DNA from: Gnetum montanum
Lineage: Eukaryota > Streptophyta > Gnetopsida > Gnetales > Gnetaceae
Length of the DNA stretch: 64,000 bases
NCBI GenBank assembly: GCA_015680685.1
Contig: MNCI01009457.1
Location: forward strand, 401,801-465,800
Direction of reading: 5' to 3'
In this document: positions 27,601 to 39,600 of the stretch, one piece after another
Position numbering within the stretch: position 1 is the stretch's first letter
Layout: the number at the start of each line of letters is the position of its first letter
Position numbers and translations under genes: made by a program
Notes under the pieces: generated by a model
What the model saw: the letters and a program-made list of their open reading frames with translations, nothing else
The model's database searches: none
Told to the model about the DNA's origin: nothing

Positions 27601-30600
27601 TTGTGGGACCTAGGTGCACATAGGGATGTGGACCTTTTCTCTCAAGCACTTGTAGGTCCAAGTCATGGGCATTCCATGAGAGCTATGGACAGCTAATTTC
27701 TTGAAAACCCTTGTTGGTTTTTTCAAGTTCATAACTTTAGATAAATTTACCAATTTGATGGAGTGAATGGGGTTTGCTCATTTCTGTGTCTAGAGGTCAT
27801 TGTCAGCTAAGGACATTGTTCATGAGGTGGTCTTGGACCTCCCATCTGGGGAAGAAAAAGTGCTTGTGGAATATGAGAATATCCCCGTGGATAAGCCTCA
27901 CCAAGATCAGTCTGAAGCTAAGACCCATTGCACTATTTGTGGGAAGGCCAACCATCAAGCGACTGCCTGTCATGTTAGAACAAAGGCACCCGCACCTCAC
28001 AAGAAGGGTGGGGATGGGTGGACGATGGTAGGGCAGCATGGGCATCCCATGCTGAAAACCATGCATGTTGTTGCTCCTATAGAGCCCAAGTCTCCAGGGG
28101 GTGGCTCTCCCATTGATTCAGGTGGTGATGCTTCCCAGCCTAGGGATCCTATTCCCAGTAGGGAGGAGGGAGATCTTCCCCCACTTGGGGATTGGGTGTC
28201 TGTTGTGCAGGGCACTTCGATGCCAAAGATGGTGGAGGTCTCAGAATCCACTGCAGAGGGTTCCGGTGGATTTTTAGTCTCACCGAGATCTAGGAAGGTC
28301 GGTAAGCCTCTTAACACCAATGGCTCACAACAAGAAGATGCAGATAGAGACTAACTTGGGATTTTAGCCAACCTTGAAAGAGGTCTACAAGAAACAGTCT
28401 ACTGGTCAGCCATGAGAATCTTGTCATGGAACTGCAAGGGCCAAGGTACACCCTATAAAAGGAATACCCTAAAGGAAAGTGTACAAAGAGAAGACTGTAA
28501 CATGGTATGTCTGCAGGAGACAAAATTTTAACATTCAAAATTTCATTTTCTGTAGTGGGTTGGTTGGTAGGTGTAGCTTGTCACCTATCAAGGCAGGGTA
28601 GGGGGCTTAGTCGTCTTCTTGTAGTTGCCATTCAACTTAGTGGATTCATCCACCTAGAGTATAACTATTTTCATGATTTCTTCTAGAATTTGGCTCACTA
28701 ACTTCTATGGGGCATATGATTGGGAAGCACGGCTAGAGAAGCTGAGGAGGGTTTTGCTAATGGTGCTAGAAAAACAGTAGTGGATCTTGGTTGGGGATTT
28801 CAACCAACAGTTGTATGCTTAGGAGAAGTTTGGGGGCAACAACACAAACCCCCTTGGTAGTCAACAACTTTTGCCATTCCTAGAGTCCCATGACCTCGTG
28901 GACATGGAAATCAAGGATTGCCTATTCACTTGGAGTAATAGGCATTGTGGGAAGGACCATGTGTTGTCCAAGATTGACAAAGTCTAGATAAATTTGAATA
29001 TTTTGATGAACTTTGAGATCTAGGTTTCGGGGAAGGAGCAGCAGGCATCTGATCACTATTCAGTGCTTTGCCAAGTGGGGAGAATTCAGTGGCAAACTTC
29101 CTCACCTTTTCTCTTTGAAGGCTCTTGGCTGTTGAAGCCATTGCTAAGACCCTTAGTGATGGAGATTTGGGAGCACTATCCTACGTAGGCTAATTCGTGG
29201 AGCTTTCTTAAAGATGGCTAAACAAGCTAAAGAGGGCCATCTATTCCAAGAAGATAGAGGAGAAGTTATCTTTCCAAGCCAATCGAGCTACCTTGCAAAA
29301 AAGATGAGTTGAGCTCCAAACACTGTAGTAAATGGGGGTGTCAGTAGAGGAGGCTGAGCAGAAAGTTCTCAAAGAGATATAGGCACTTTCTAATGAAGAG
29401 GAGCTATACTAGAGATAACAGGTGAGGATTAGGTGGCTAAAGGAGTGAGACAGAAATATGAGGTTTTTCTTTGCCATCGCTAAGTTGAATGGACAACCTA
29501 AGAGGATGCTTTAGTTGGTGTAGGAAGCAACCACTATTGTTCATGCCCAAGAGATTGCATAGGTGGTGCACACATATTGGGCTAAGATCTAGGATAAGCA
29601 TAGCACGCTCCTATTGTCTGTGCTAGTGCAAACAATGATTGGGGAGGCAGAGAATCGCTTGCTACTAGCACCTTTTACAAGGGTCAAGTTGGAAGAGGCT
29701 GTGGTGTCGATGAAGGCAAACATGGCCCCTGGTCTTGATGAATGGCCAGTTGAATTCTTTAAGGAGTTTGCAGATATCTTGAGGAGAAATCTTTTAGATG
29801 CTTTCAATATGATGCTCCAATGGCAACAAGTTCGTCGGGAAATTAACTATTCCAAAATTGTTTTTATCCCTAAAACAGCCAATCCTACAAACCCATCTTA
29901 GTTTTGACCAATTGGGGTATGTAACACCTTGCTCCGCCTATTTACTAAAATGCTAGTTCATCAATTGGCCTCGATGATGTCACGCTTGGTGGGGGGACAT
30001 CAAGCTAGTTTCATCAAAGGCCATTTCCTCTAGGACCAGGTCATTCTAATGCAAGAGATTCTTAATTCGTTGCAAAATGTTGGTTTCCCCGGGATGTGTC
30101 TCAAGCTAGACATAACAAAAGCCTATGATACAATTAGTTGGGAAGTGTTGCAGGAAATTATGCTACGTAAGGGATTTGATTCCAAATTTGTTAGTCTATG
30201 CATCCAAGTGCAAGCCTTGGGGGCATATTCTTTTCACATTGGTGGGAAACTCTAGGGGTTTTCCTCCCCTGGCTAGGGGTTGAGACAAGGGAACCCCCTC
30301 TCCTCCTTTCTATTTATCCTTGCAATGGACACTCTATAGTCCTACTACAAGATGGAAGGTGTTAGGGGGCTGGAAATTGCAAGGGTTGAATGCCTGGCAA
30401 AACATTTTGCAAACAACACCATTCTCTTCTTGAGGGCAGCCATGCCATAGGCCCATGCGGTCAATAGGGCACTCAACAAAATGGCTTAAGAGATTGGTCT
30501 AGAAATTAACAAAGGGCAGTCGACATTACATTTGACCAACACGGATGCACATGTTAGGGGGAGTATCTCCCAGATTCTAGGAATTCTTCCCAACACTGAA

Positions 30601-33600
30601 CATGAATCATACTTAGGTATGCCCATTTACAACTGGTGTAGGAAGGGGACCTGGTCTATGCTAATCCAAAAAATGCAACAGTGTATTGGGCATTGGACAA
30701 CCTGCTTCCTTACAAGGAAAGGAAGAATTGTTCTTACTACTTCAGTGTTCGCGGCTATTGCCAAATTTACTGCTTCGGTGGCTTCCCCCATCTCACCCCC
30801 CCCCCCCCCCCCCCCCCCCCCAAAAAAAAGCATCATCCTCAAGGTGGACCAGCTAATTATAAACTTTGTTTGGTAGGGGGGAAAAGGGGGTGAATGAATG
30901 CACCTAGTAAGGTAGGACACTATTGCCAAAGCCTAGGAGGCAAGGGGGCTTGGGCTTCTGAAGTTTCAAGATGCGATTACTATGGGCTATCAACTTCTTA
31001 CCAACTAGCTCCTATTGTCTGATGATAGCTTGGCCCAATGGATACACATTATGTGCAAAAAATATCAACAATGAGAGGCTGGGAACCCAGGTTCGCCCAT
31101 ATGGTGTACCAATTGTAGGCATGCTAACAAGATGGTGTAGGGGACTATGCTAGGGATGCCACCTCGGATCATCATTAGAACAAAATACCCCATGGTTGCA
31201 ACTTGGCAGGCCACTTGGAAAGGTAGGCTACCAAAAAAGATTAAGGTGTGTCTATGGTTGGCTGGCCATGTGGTGCTCCCGATGCATGCTACCTTACATG
31301 TGCAGGGATTAAACATTAATGATATATGCCCATTATGTACAGGGGCTCTTGAAAGAACACATCATTTCATATACTAGTGCTCGTACACCACAAACACTTG
31401 GCAGGCTACAGTAATCCCCTCAACAATTAAACTAGACAATGATTCCAGAGTGGCGGCTGTGCTTTGGAATCTGTGGAAGACATAGAACAATTGGATTCTT
31501 CATTCTTTGCAACTTCCTCCACCTATGCAGGTTGCAGTGCTCAATGTGAAATTGTGGTGTGAAGCTTCAGTTGCCATGGGGATGACACTTACTTTTGAAC
31601 CTTCTTGCGCAACATTTTAGGTGAACTAGGTCCTATGGGGTTGTTGAGTGGGTTGCTTGGGCAAATGTCCTTCCTCTGTTGGAGGGGGGCCCAACCTCGC
31701 AAACAGATCCTTTTACAAGAACTAGGCTGCTAACTCCACCACTTTCCAAGGAGTCTGGATTGAGCTTACAAAGGCTTCAATGTTGCATTTGTTGGGGGTT
31801 CTGACTGCAGGAGTGATCATCCTTCCCACTAGGCACAAGTTGCAAGATGTGGAAGGCTTTTTTTCAAGGCTTGTGCCCAAGATAGGGAGTGGGCAAGTGC
31901 CAAAGTTAGCTCTGCCATAGCTTTGGCAAGACATGGCCAAGCACATAGCTGGTCCAATCAGGGAATATGTGGATGTTACAAGGGGTGCACCTCTCTTTCT
32001 TGAAGTGCATGTAGCTTGGCCGCAACATTAATCTCCTTAGTTTTTTTGGTGTTGCTCCATAGGTAGAGATAGGGCCACCACTCGAGTTTGATCTTGGCCC
32101 CTTGGAGGGCCACAAGGCTAGTGTCTCCGTAGCAACCATGGTTTAAACCTTGCTTAGTGGTGTATGGTTGGAGGTCAGTAGGGGGGAGGGGTTTCGACTC
32201 TAGCCCAGTCCCAATCAAGATCTCTCATGGGGGAGGTGGTTGGGTCATTGGGGGCATCAAAGGAGCTACGGTTGCCTTCCCCTAATAGGCTTCAATGGGA
32301 GCTTTAGCAATGGTTTGAAGCAGATCTACAGAGGGCTACCAAGGAGGCAATAAAACGTGCTTAGGGAGAGGAACGGGCCCTCTAGGAGGCCAAGTGGTAG
32401 GCTAGAAAGAAGGAGTTCCAGTGGCTTACAGCACAGGCAGAGCTGCGCCACGTCAAGTTGGAAAGAGAGGCAATGAGATGATGGGACTTGCAAAAGACGA
32501 CAATTAGGGACGCACTGGAAGACGAGTTGTGCACAGATATGCACCAAGCTACAACAAGAGGAGAAGCAAAAGGTGGAACAAGAGCAAGAGCAAGAGATAC
32601 TAGAGTGTGATCAACTAGAGGCCGAGCAATTGCAACGGCAGCAAGATCCAATGCATGAGCAAAACACACAGCTTTGGTTATGGGAAAGAAAGTGCCCATA
32701 TGTTATTATGGATATTAACTACAATGCCTCATGGCTTGCACTATGCAAACATATAAGGAGGATTGTTGCTCAGCTCCATCCAAATGGTACTAGCAATACA
32801 GCAAAATGTGCCCGAAAGGAGAAGGCGTTTAAGGAGTTTCAACAAGTTGCAGCCTTTGTTGATATAGAAAGGCACCAGGTCGTTCTGAAGGTGATTCACA
32901 GTCAGGAATGTGTGACATGCAGGTGTATCATATTGTATCATACTACCCATGTGTCTGTAGGGATGTGGGCTCCTTGCTGAGGGGTGGGGGCAACCCACCT
33001 TTGCAATTGTTCCTTGCTAGGCATTTTGTCTTCTATTGTTTTCCTCAGGCAAGTCCCACCAGAGAAAGGGGGTTTTGACGTTCTCTTGGGTGTAATGGTA
33101 ACAGTTCTGACACTTCTGTTTTGGAACCGGTTCCTTTTCTTTTCTTTTTATCCCTCAAGGATCCACAAGACCTTCCTAGCTTTGATGTCTTTGGGGAGGT
33201 GGCTCCTCCCCTCATTGTTGGGGGTTTCCCACCTGCTTCCAATTTTGATTGTACCTAACATGCAAATTTGTTCTTCTTAATATAATCCAATCGCCCGAAC
33301 TTTTCTCAAAAATGCATAAGGGCCAGTTCCACACGAGTAATAGCTAGAAAGAGCCATTTTGATATCAAGAATAGGGGGACTAAAGAATTAAAAGTAGACA
33401 GATTAAACTAGACCCCCCACAACACATGGTACTCAAACTAACCATAGCTAGGACTCGATTGTAAGTACATAAAAATGGCCTCAGTATATAAACAGGGATG
33501 GGAGAGATTTCACTGTAATATCAAAACAAAAGTCATCAATCAACGAAAATTCCAGTCAAACTAATAAGCCATACATTTCTCATATGATAAGTGACATCCG

Positions 33601-36600
33601 TATAAAAAGAAACACACAGAACAAGCACATAGCACTGACCAACGACATCCTCACAATAGAAGCCCAGTGAAAACATGTCAGACATTTAAGATCACAATTA
33701 ACCTTCTGTTTCTCTTACACCTGAGGATTTCACATGCTGTGGTGATGAATTTGAAATGTTCTCCTTAACCCAAGTTGAGAGTGTGTCCGACCTTTCTGTA
33801 GGCAAACAAATCTGAGCCAATAAAGCACATCTGGTAATATCTAGAAACCAAAAGGTATAAATCCCCAGCAAAAAATCCATGTCATGTGCCTCCATCATAG
33901 AGGTCATTTGATCATCCTATTGTTTGTTGTTCCTTCCTTGGCAACATGCTCGGCTAGATCCATCAATGATTCCTATTGGATCTCATTTGCCTCCAACAAC
34001 TCATTGTCAACAGTGCTGGAACCATCTTATTGTTCCTCCTAGGTTGCTCAAGATTCCTCTCCCCCACCCCCCACTGGGCCATATGTTACAAAGCGTGAAT
34101 GTTATCCTTTCCAACCATGTCATCCATGGACTCCGATCCATGTTTTTCCATCGTTGAAGACCTGCTGGTTTGACCCTCCTCAAAACAATGACAGAGATTA
34201 CTCAATTCCAGTCCCAATGGTGTCCTACTGAAACTACTGTTAACATCAGTGCTCTATTGGGGCCATGGTTACCCAACTATCCACGTAGAAATATGACAAG
34301 TCCTTTCCCAGGTAGGGATATGAAAATAAAAAGGTCATTATGTAAGACCCCTAATAACTAACCTTCAAATTTTCACTACAAATTTTTTCCCAAATTCATA
34401 GGACATGGAGCTAGACTTACACTACCAAGTTTCCTGCATTTACCTATTGAATGTTGGTCCTTACATTTATCTATTGAGCATGCCTAGATCTCATGCCCAA
34501 CTTTCCTGCAAAAAATGGACCCTTTTTGTGTCTTTGCAGGAGCATGACTTCTCCCCCAGCTTTTTCTGCTTGGAAAGTTTATACATAAGTTATAGGCTTG
34601 TTGATATGAGTGTTGATGTTACATTTCATACAGAGCGTCGACATATTCTCGTACACTGACAATATTCATATCTCATTTGCAAGTTAGTTAAATCTCATTA
34701 ATCTTCTTTGCATTCTCAAGCTACATCTGGACACAAAACCAAGCAATGACCAGATGAATATGTTGAATCCTGACCTTGTCCATAAAGATAAGCTCTCCAA
34801 AGCTCTATGCAACATACAAAAATCCTTCAATCTAGCATTTTATTAGAAAGTTAGTAAATCTGATTCAAGTCAAATTATGAAACCATCATTTTGTGGCCAT
34901 TGCCTCCACTTGGCCAATGCCAGATCCATAGTACCGAGGACCGAAGGTCTCCTAATGACTCTATCACAATTCACTTCAGATTAAAACTTAAAAAAGACCA
35001 TGCCATCCAACATGGTCAAGAGCTAAAACTTGGTGAATAGCAATCCATTTGAAAGCAGCGTGGCCTCAAATCTGACTTATGCATAGTCGTGAACAAAAGA
35101 GATGAACTTTCCCAACAAGCTAAACTCTAATATTTCCTCCAGTTTTGGAATATGTACCTATCCTATACTACCAATAGAGGGGTTGGAAACATTGGTCCGC
35201 CAGCAAGACCCTGTGCTCCCAAAACCCTAATAGAAGCAATTATCTCCCTTGTAATATGTATCTATTGCATCCAAATCTTATTGCCCCTCTTTTCCAACCC
35301 TAAGTCTCTACTATCCAACCTTGTATCTTCCTCACGAACAACCCTCCGGTGTACAAGACTTTGCCCTTCCCGTTTCCCGGCACCTGAAGTATCATGTTTT
35401 TCATCAACACAAGCATCCCCTGTGAAGCAAGCACATTGCATTGTTGTGAGAAGCCTCCCCGAGCTCAATGCTTTCCACTGCCTCCAACTACCTTAGTCAC
35501 ACTTCATGCTACCTCAACCACCAACTTCTTTATAATCCTCTAATGGTGAAAAATAAGATATTATTAATGCTTTGAGATGTGACTGGCTATTCATCCGTAT
35601 AAATACTTATATATTTACCATTATTTCATTGAAGGAATAAAAAACAATTACCGACAGGATAAATGACAAGTGAGATATACTATACACTTGGAAAACAAAT
35701 TTAGTGTTACAGAAAGGAACAAATATCAACAGTTCTGACAATTCATAGACTAAATCAAAGTTACCACTTCAGCTGTACGAGCACTTGTTATATCCCCTTG
35801 GACCTGTATCACACCTTCTATAGCAGCCATGGGTTGCAGATCAACAGCAACAATAAGAGGAAGACTTCCATTCATATGTACCAATGAGCATAGAAAAGCA
35901 TAAAATTAGATTATTACCATTTATGTTTTGAGTTAAACTAGATTCAGAATTGTTTAAACTATAATATCATGATTACTTAGAATAAACTCAGAATTATAAA
36001 ATAAGGCAACCTAATATTTATTATTTTGTGTTTGGCTTAGGGGATTAGCAATAATAAAAAGAATACCTTGATGTTTTGTCAAAAGCAATAATAAAAAGAA
36101 AGCCATCACATAGTTCAAGCTATCAGGTTCCCAAACTCAGTTGGTACACATCGCTAATGACTGAGAAACATAGCTATACACAAGACATCAGGTAATTAAC
36201 AAGCATTAACAGCAACTTCAAGATAATTGTATTTCCCAGATACAGAAAAAAGTTTACATAACAGCTAGCCATCTTTAGCAACTTCCACTAAATCTCTATC
36301 CATAATTCATTTTTATTTCTTCCAACAATCGATGGTGTTCGGAATATCAGCTCATTCACATCCCAGGATCCTAGTAATATCCTGTTTTTTCATTTTTGAA
36401 TTTTTAGAAAATAAAATTTTATTAATTGACTTTTAAGCATCATAAGTGAAAAAATATCTAATGCCTCAAGATATTGGTTGTATCTTTCTTTTTAACTTCC
36501 AAGAAGATAAATGCATCACTAACAAACTGCATGTGTAAAGTCAGGTAGCTTGTTAGTCGGTGTGATTCTTTAATCTCTTCCTTATTTACTCTCCTCTAAG

Positions 36601-39600
36601 TCAAGAACCTTAAAGCTTTAACAATAACAATGAAAAGAAAAAAGAAAAGATCTTTAGGCTAATTCTAAATATGAAAAGAAGAAACTCCAAGAGGAGTTAC
36701 AGGAAGCAAAAAATCTAGCTGCAAAATTTAAGGCAAAGCTTAAGATAGAAACCAAACAGATTCAGATGTTGCCATAAGAAATTTGAAGACGTCAACAGGA
36801 AAAAGTTGGTGAAGAAAATAAGGTGTATCACCAGCAATTGCAGGAAATAAAAGGAAAGTTAAATAACGAAAGCCAAGAACTGAAAAGTTAGCAAATTTCG
36901 AAGATAGCTGATTCCTCAATTTTGATATGTTCAGGTTTTTATCCTACTTCTCAAATGGTATGGGTTTCATCCATGCTGATAATACTTCTCTTCTGCTCTC
37001 TGATTTTCATCAACCATTGTTTCAATAATTGTTTCCTCAAAGAAGCCATCTCTTTATCCAAACTCTAAAATATAAGAATTACCAGTTTGTCCTCTACCTC
37101 TAACTCTTCTTCTAAAGTCGAAAATCCATGATGTAATCCATTACTATATATAATAAAAAGGTGTTTTGTCATTTGTTTATTCTTCTAAATCATTGATTTA
37201 CTATTTCTTAAAAGTTTTAGGTTTCAAGTGAAGGGGAGAAGTCATCGTCCTTTGAAATCTTGTCCACATATTGGAGGTATGGCCAACCATCCAAGGTGAT
37301 TCCCTATATACAAAGCTTGATAAATAAAATCCCACTCAATGACTTAAAATATTTTGATTAAAGGGAACCCTTCATGTTCTGTAGTTAAGTTTCTACAGAA
37401 CTAACAAATAAGAAACTGCATGGCATTCCATATTAATTAAGTAAACTAAGATAAGGGAAAGTTCAATATACTTTATGAAGATTTATGAAACAGGTGAAAA
37501 TTCCTGAACAAATATGTGTACATGGAATAAAATGGATAGAAGAATTATGCAATAAAGAAGAGGAACAGCACTGGAAGGAAAGATCACATGTCAAATGGCT
37601 CAAGGAGGGTGATAGGAATACAAAATTCATTTTTGCCACTGTGAAGGCTAACAATGAAGCTAAAAGGATTTGCGCCATATCGTAGAAGGGAAATCTCCTA
37701 CATGACACCCACAACATTCTCAAGCTATGCAGAAATATTGGTTCCATATTTGGACCCTCCCCTATCACTGTCCACATCCAAAGGGTTGTCGGAGAGGATG
37801 CTAACGATAGACTCAGCACTCCTATCACTAAGCAAGAGCTCTCTGATGCTATGTCCTCACTCAAAAAATGCTAAGGCTTCCAGGGCTGGACAATTGGCCA
37901 ATTGAGTTCTTTCAAGAATTTTCTGACATCTTTGGGAATAATATTCTAGATGCCTTAACCTCATGCTAAAATGGGAACAGGTCAGACATGAGATCAATTG
38001 CTCAAGGATTGTGCTCATTCCAAAGATCCCAAATCCCACAGAACAAACGCACTTCAGGGCCATAGGAGTGTGTAATACCTTGCTCAGGCTGTTCACAAAA
38101 ATACTTGTCAAGCATCTCCAGTTGTTGATGCCACCCCTTGTTGGTGCTCAGCCAGCTAGGTTTGTAAAGGAACAATATATTTAGGACCAAATTCTACTCT
38201 TCTAAAAGGTAATGCATTCCATATAGAGAGCTAAGCTTCTAGGTATGTGCATCAAACTCGATATTACCAAAGCATATGACACTATTTATTGAGCTTCCCT
38301 CTGAAACATTATGCTCAAGAAAGGAATCCACCCAAAGTTCATCAACTTATGTATAAACCTCCAAGCCACAAGGGCCTACTCATTTGACATTAATGGGCAC
38401 TTCTAGGGCTTCTCCTCCCTGCATAGGGGGTTACGTCAAGGAGACCCTCTCTCACCTTATTTATTATTGCTATGGACACAATGAATCTTTACTACAGGAC
38501 TAAGGGGGTAAGAGGGCTGCATATTGAGGGGGCTACGTGCATTACCAAACACTATGTGGACAACACGATATTGGTAACCTGGGCTGCCATGCCACAGGCG
38601 CAAGCAGTCACTAGAGTTCTTAACAAAATGTCAAGGGAGGTTCACCTCGAACTTAACTAGGGAAAACCTGTGATTTACTTCTTCTATACGGAGGGGATGG
38701 TTAAAGAAAATATTTGTCATATACTTGGGATCCTGCAGGGATCACTACAAGATTCCTACTTGGGGATGCCCATGTTTTCCTACAACAGAAAGTCATCTTG
38801 GACTTGAATTATCCAAAGATTCCAATACTAGGTGGAACATTGGACCTCATGCTTTCTTACCAAAAAAGGAAAAATTATTCTTGCCTCATTCGTCCTCTCT
38901 ACTATTGCCAGATTTATTGCCTATATTGCTACTCCCCTGAAAGGAGTTATCAAGAAAGCAAATCAAATTATTCGAAATTTCATATGGTCAAGAGGGAAAG
39001 GAGGAGAACGAATGCACGTTGTCTACTAGGAAAAAGTGGCCAAGTCCAAACCTACGAGGGGTTTGGGGCTGCCAACTTTTGAGGATGCCATCTTGATGGG
39101 GTATCAAGGGATCATCAATCAGCTCATGAAAAATGATGGAAGTCAAATGCAGTGGGTACTTGCCCTAAGGAACAAGTACCAACTATGGATTGCAGGGCCA
39201 TGGGACTCCTACATTAGGTGGAGCCTTTGTACCTATCCACAAAGAGTCACTCAATGTGGGCTAATGAGTACTCAAGCCACATGATGTCATTAAACATAAA
39301 TACCCTGTTGTGCGTGGTTGACAAACTATTTGGAAAGGGCAGATGCTAGAGAAAATTAAATGCTTCCTTTGGCCCATTTTTCAAGGTGCACTACCGCTTT
39401 AGACTTTGTTGAGGAAACAAGGACTATTAATTAATGAGAGCTGCCCCCTCTACCATGCTACCACAAAAACCTTACAACACCTCACCTACCTCTATCCTTT
39501 CACAACCGCCATGTGGAGGACCTCTGACATCCTACCACCCATACAACTTTAGAGTGACTCACAGGCTGCTGCTATGCTATGGCTAATCTAGAGAACATAG

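Larger units (their letters stand above)
27166..33312 (+). mobile_element. LINE-A3, near full length, degenerate
   Basis: This plus-strand copy of family A in TRM7 intron 5 contains an ORF1 remnant (27.3-28.36 kb), ORF2 (from 28411) and the shared 3' modules. It ends at CGCCCGAACTTTTCTCAAAAA. I did not find a clear target-site duplication; the left limit is approximate. A run of about 26 C interrupts ORF2 near 30.8 kb. Confidence 0.85.

Noticed and set aside
35152-35496. A 114-residue plus-strand gene within intron 5
   Set aside because: No domain, no homologous copy in the window, and the opposite strand is also partly open.
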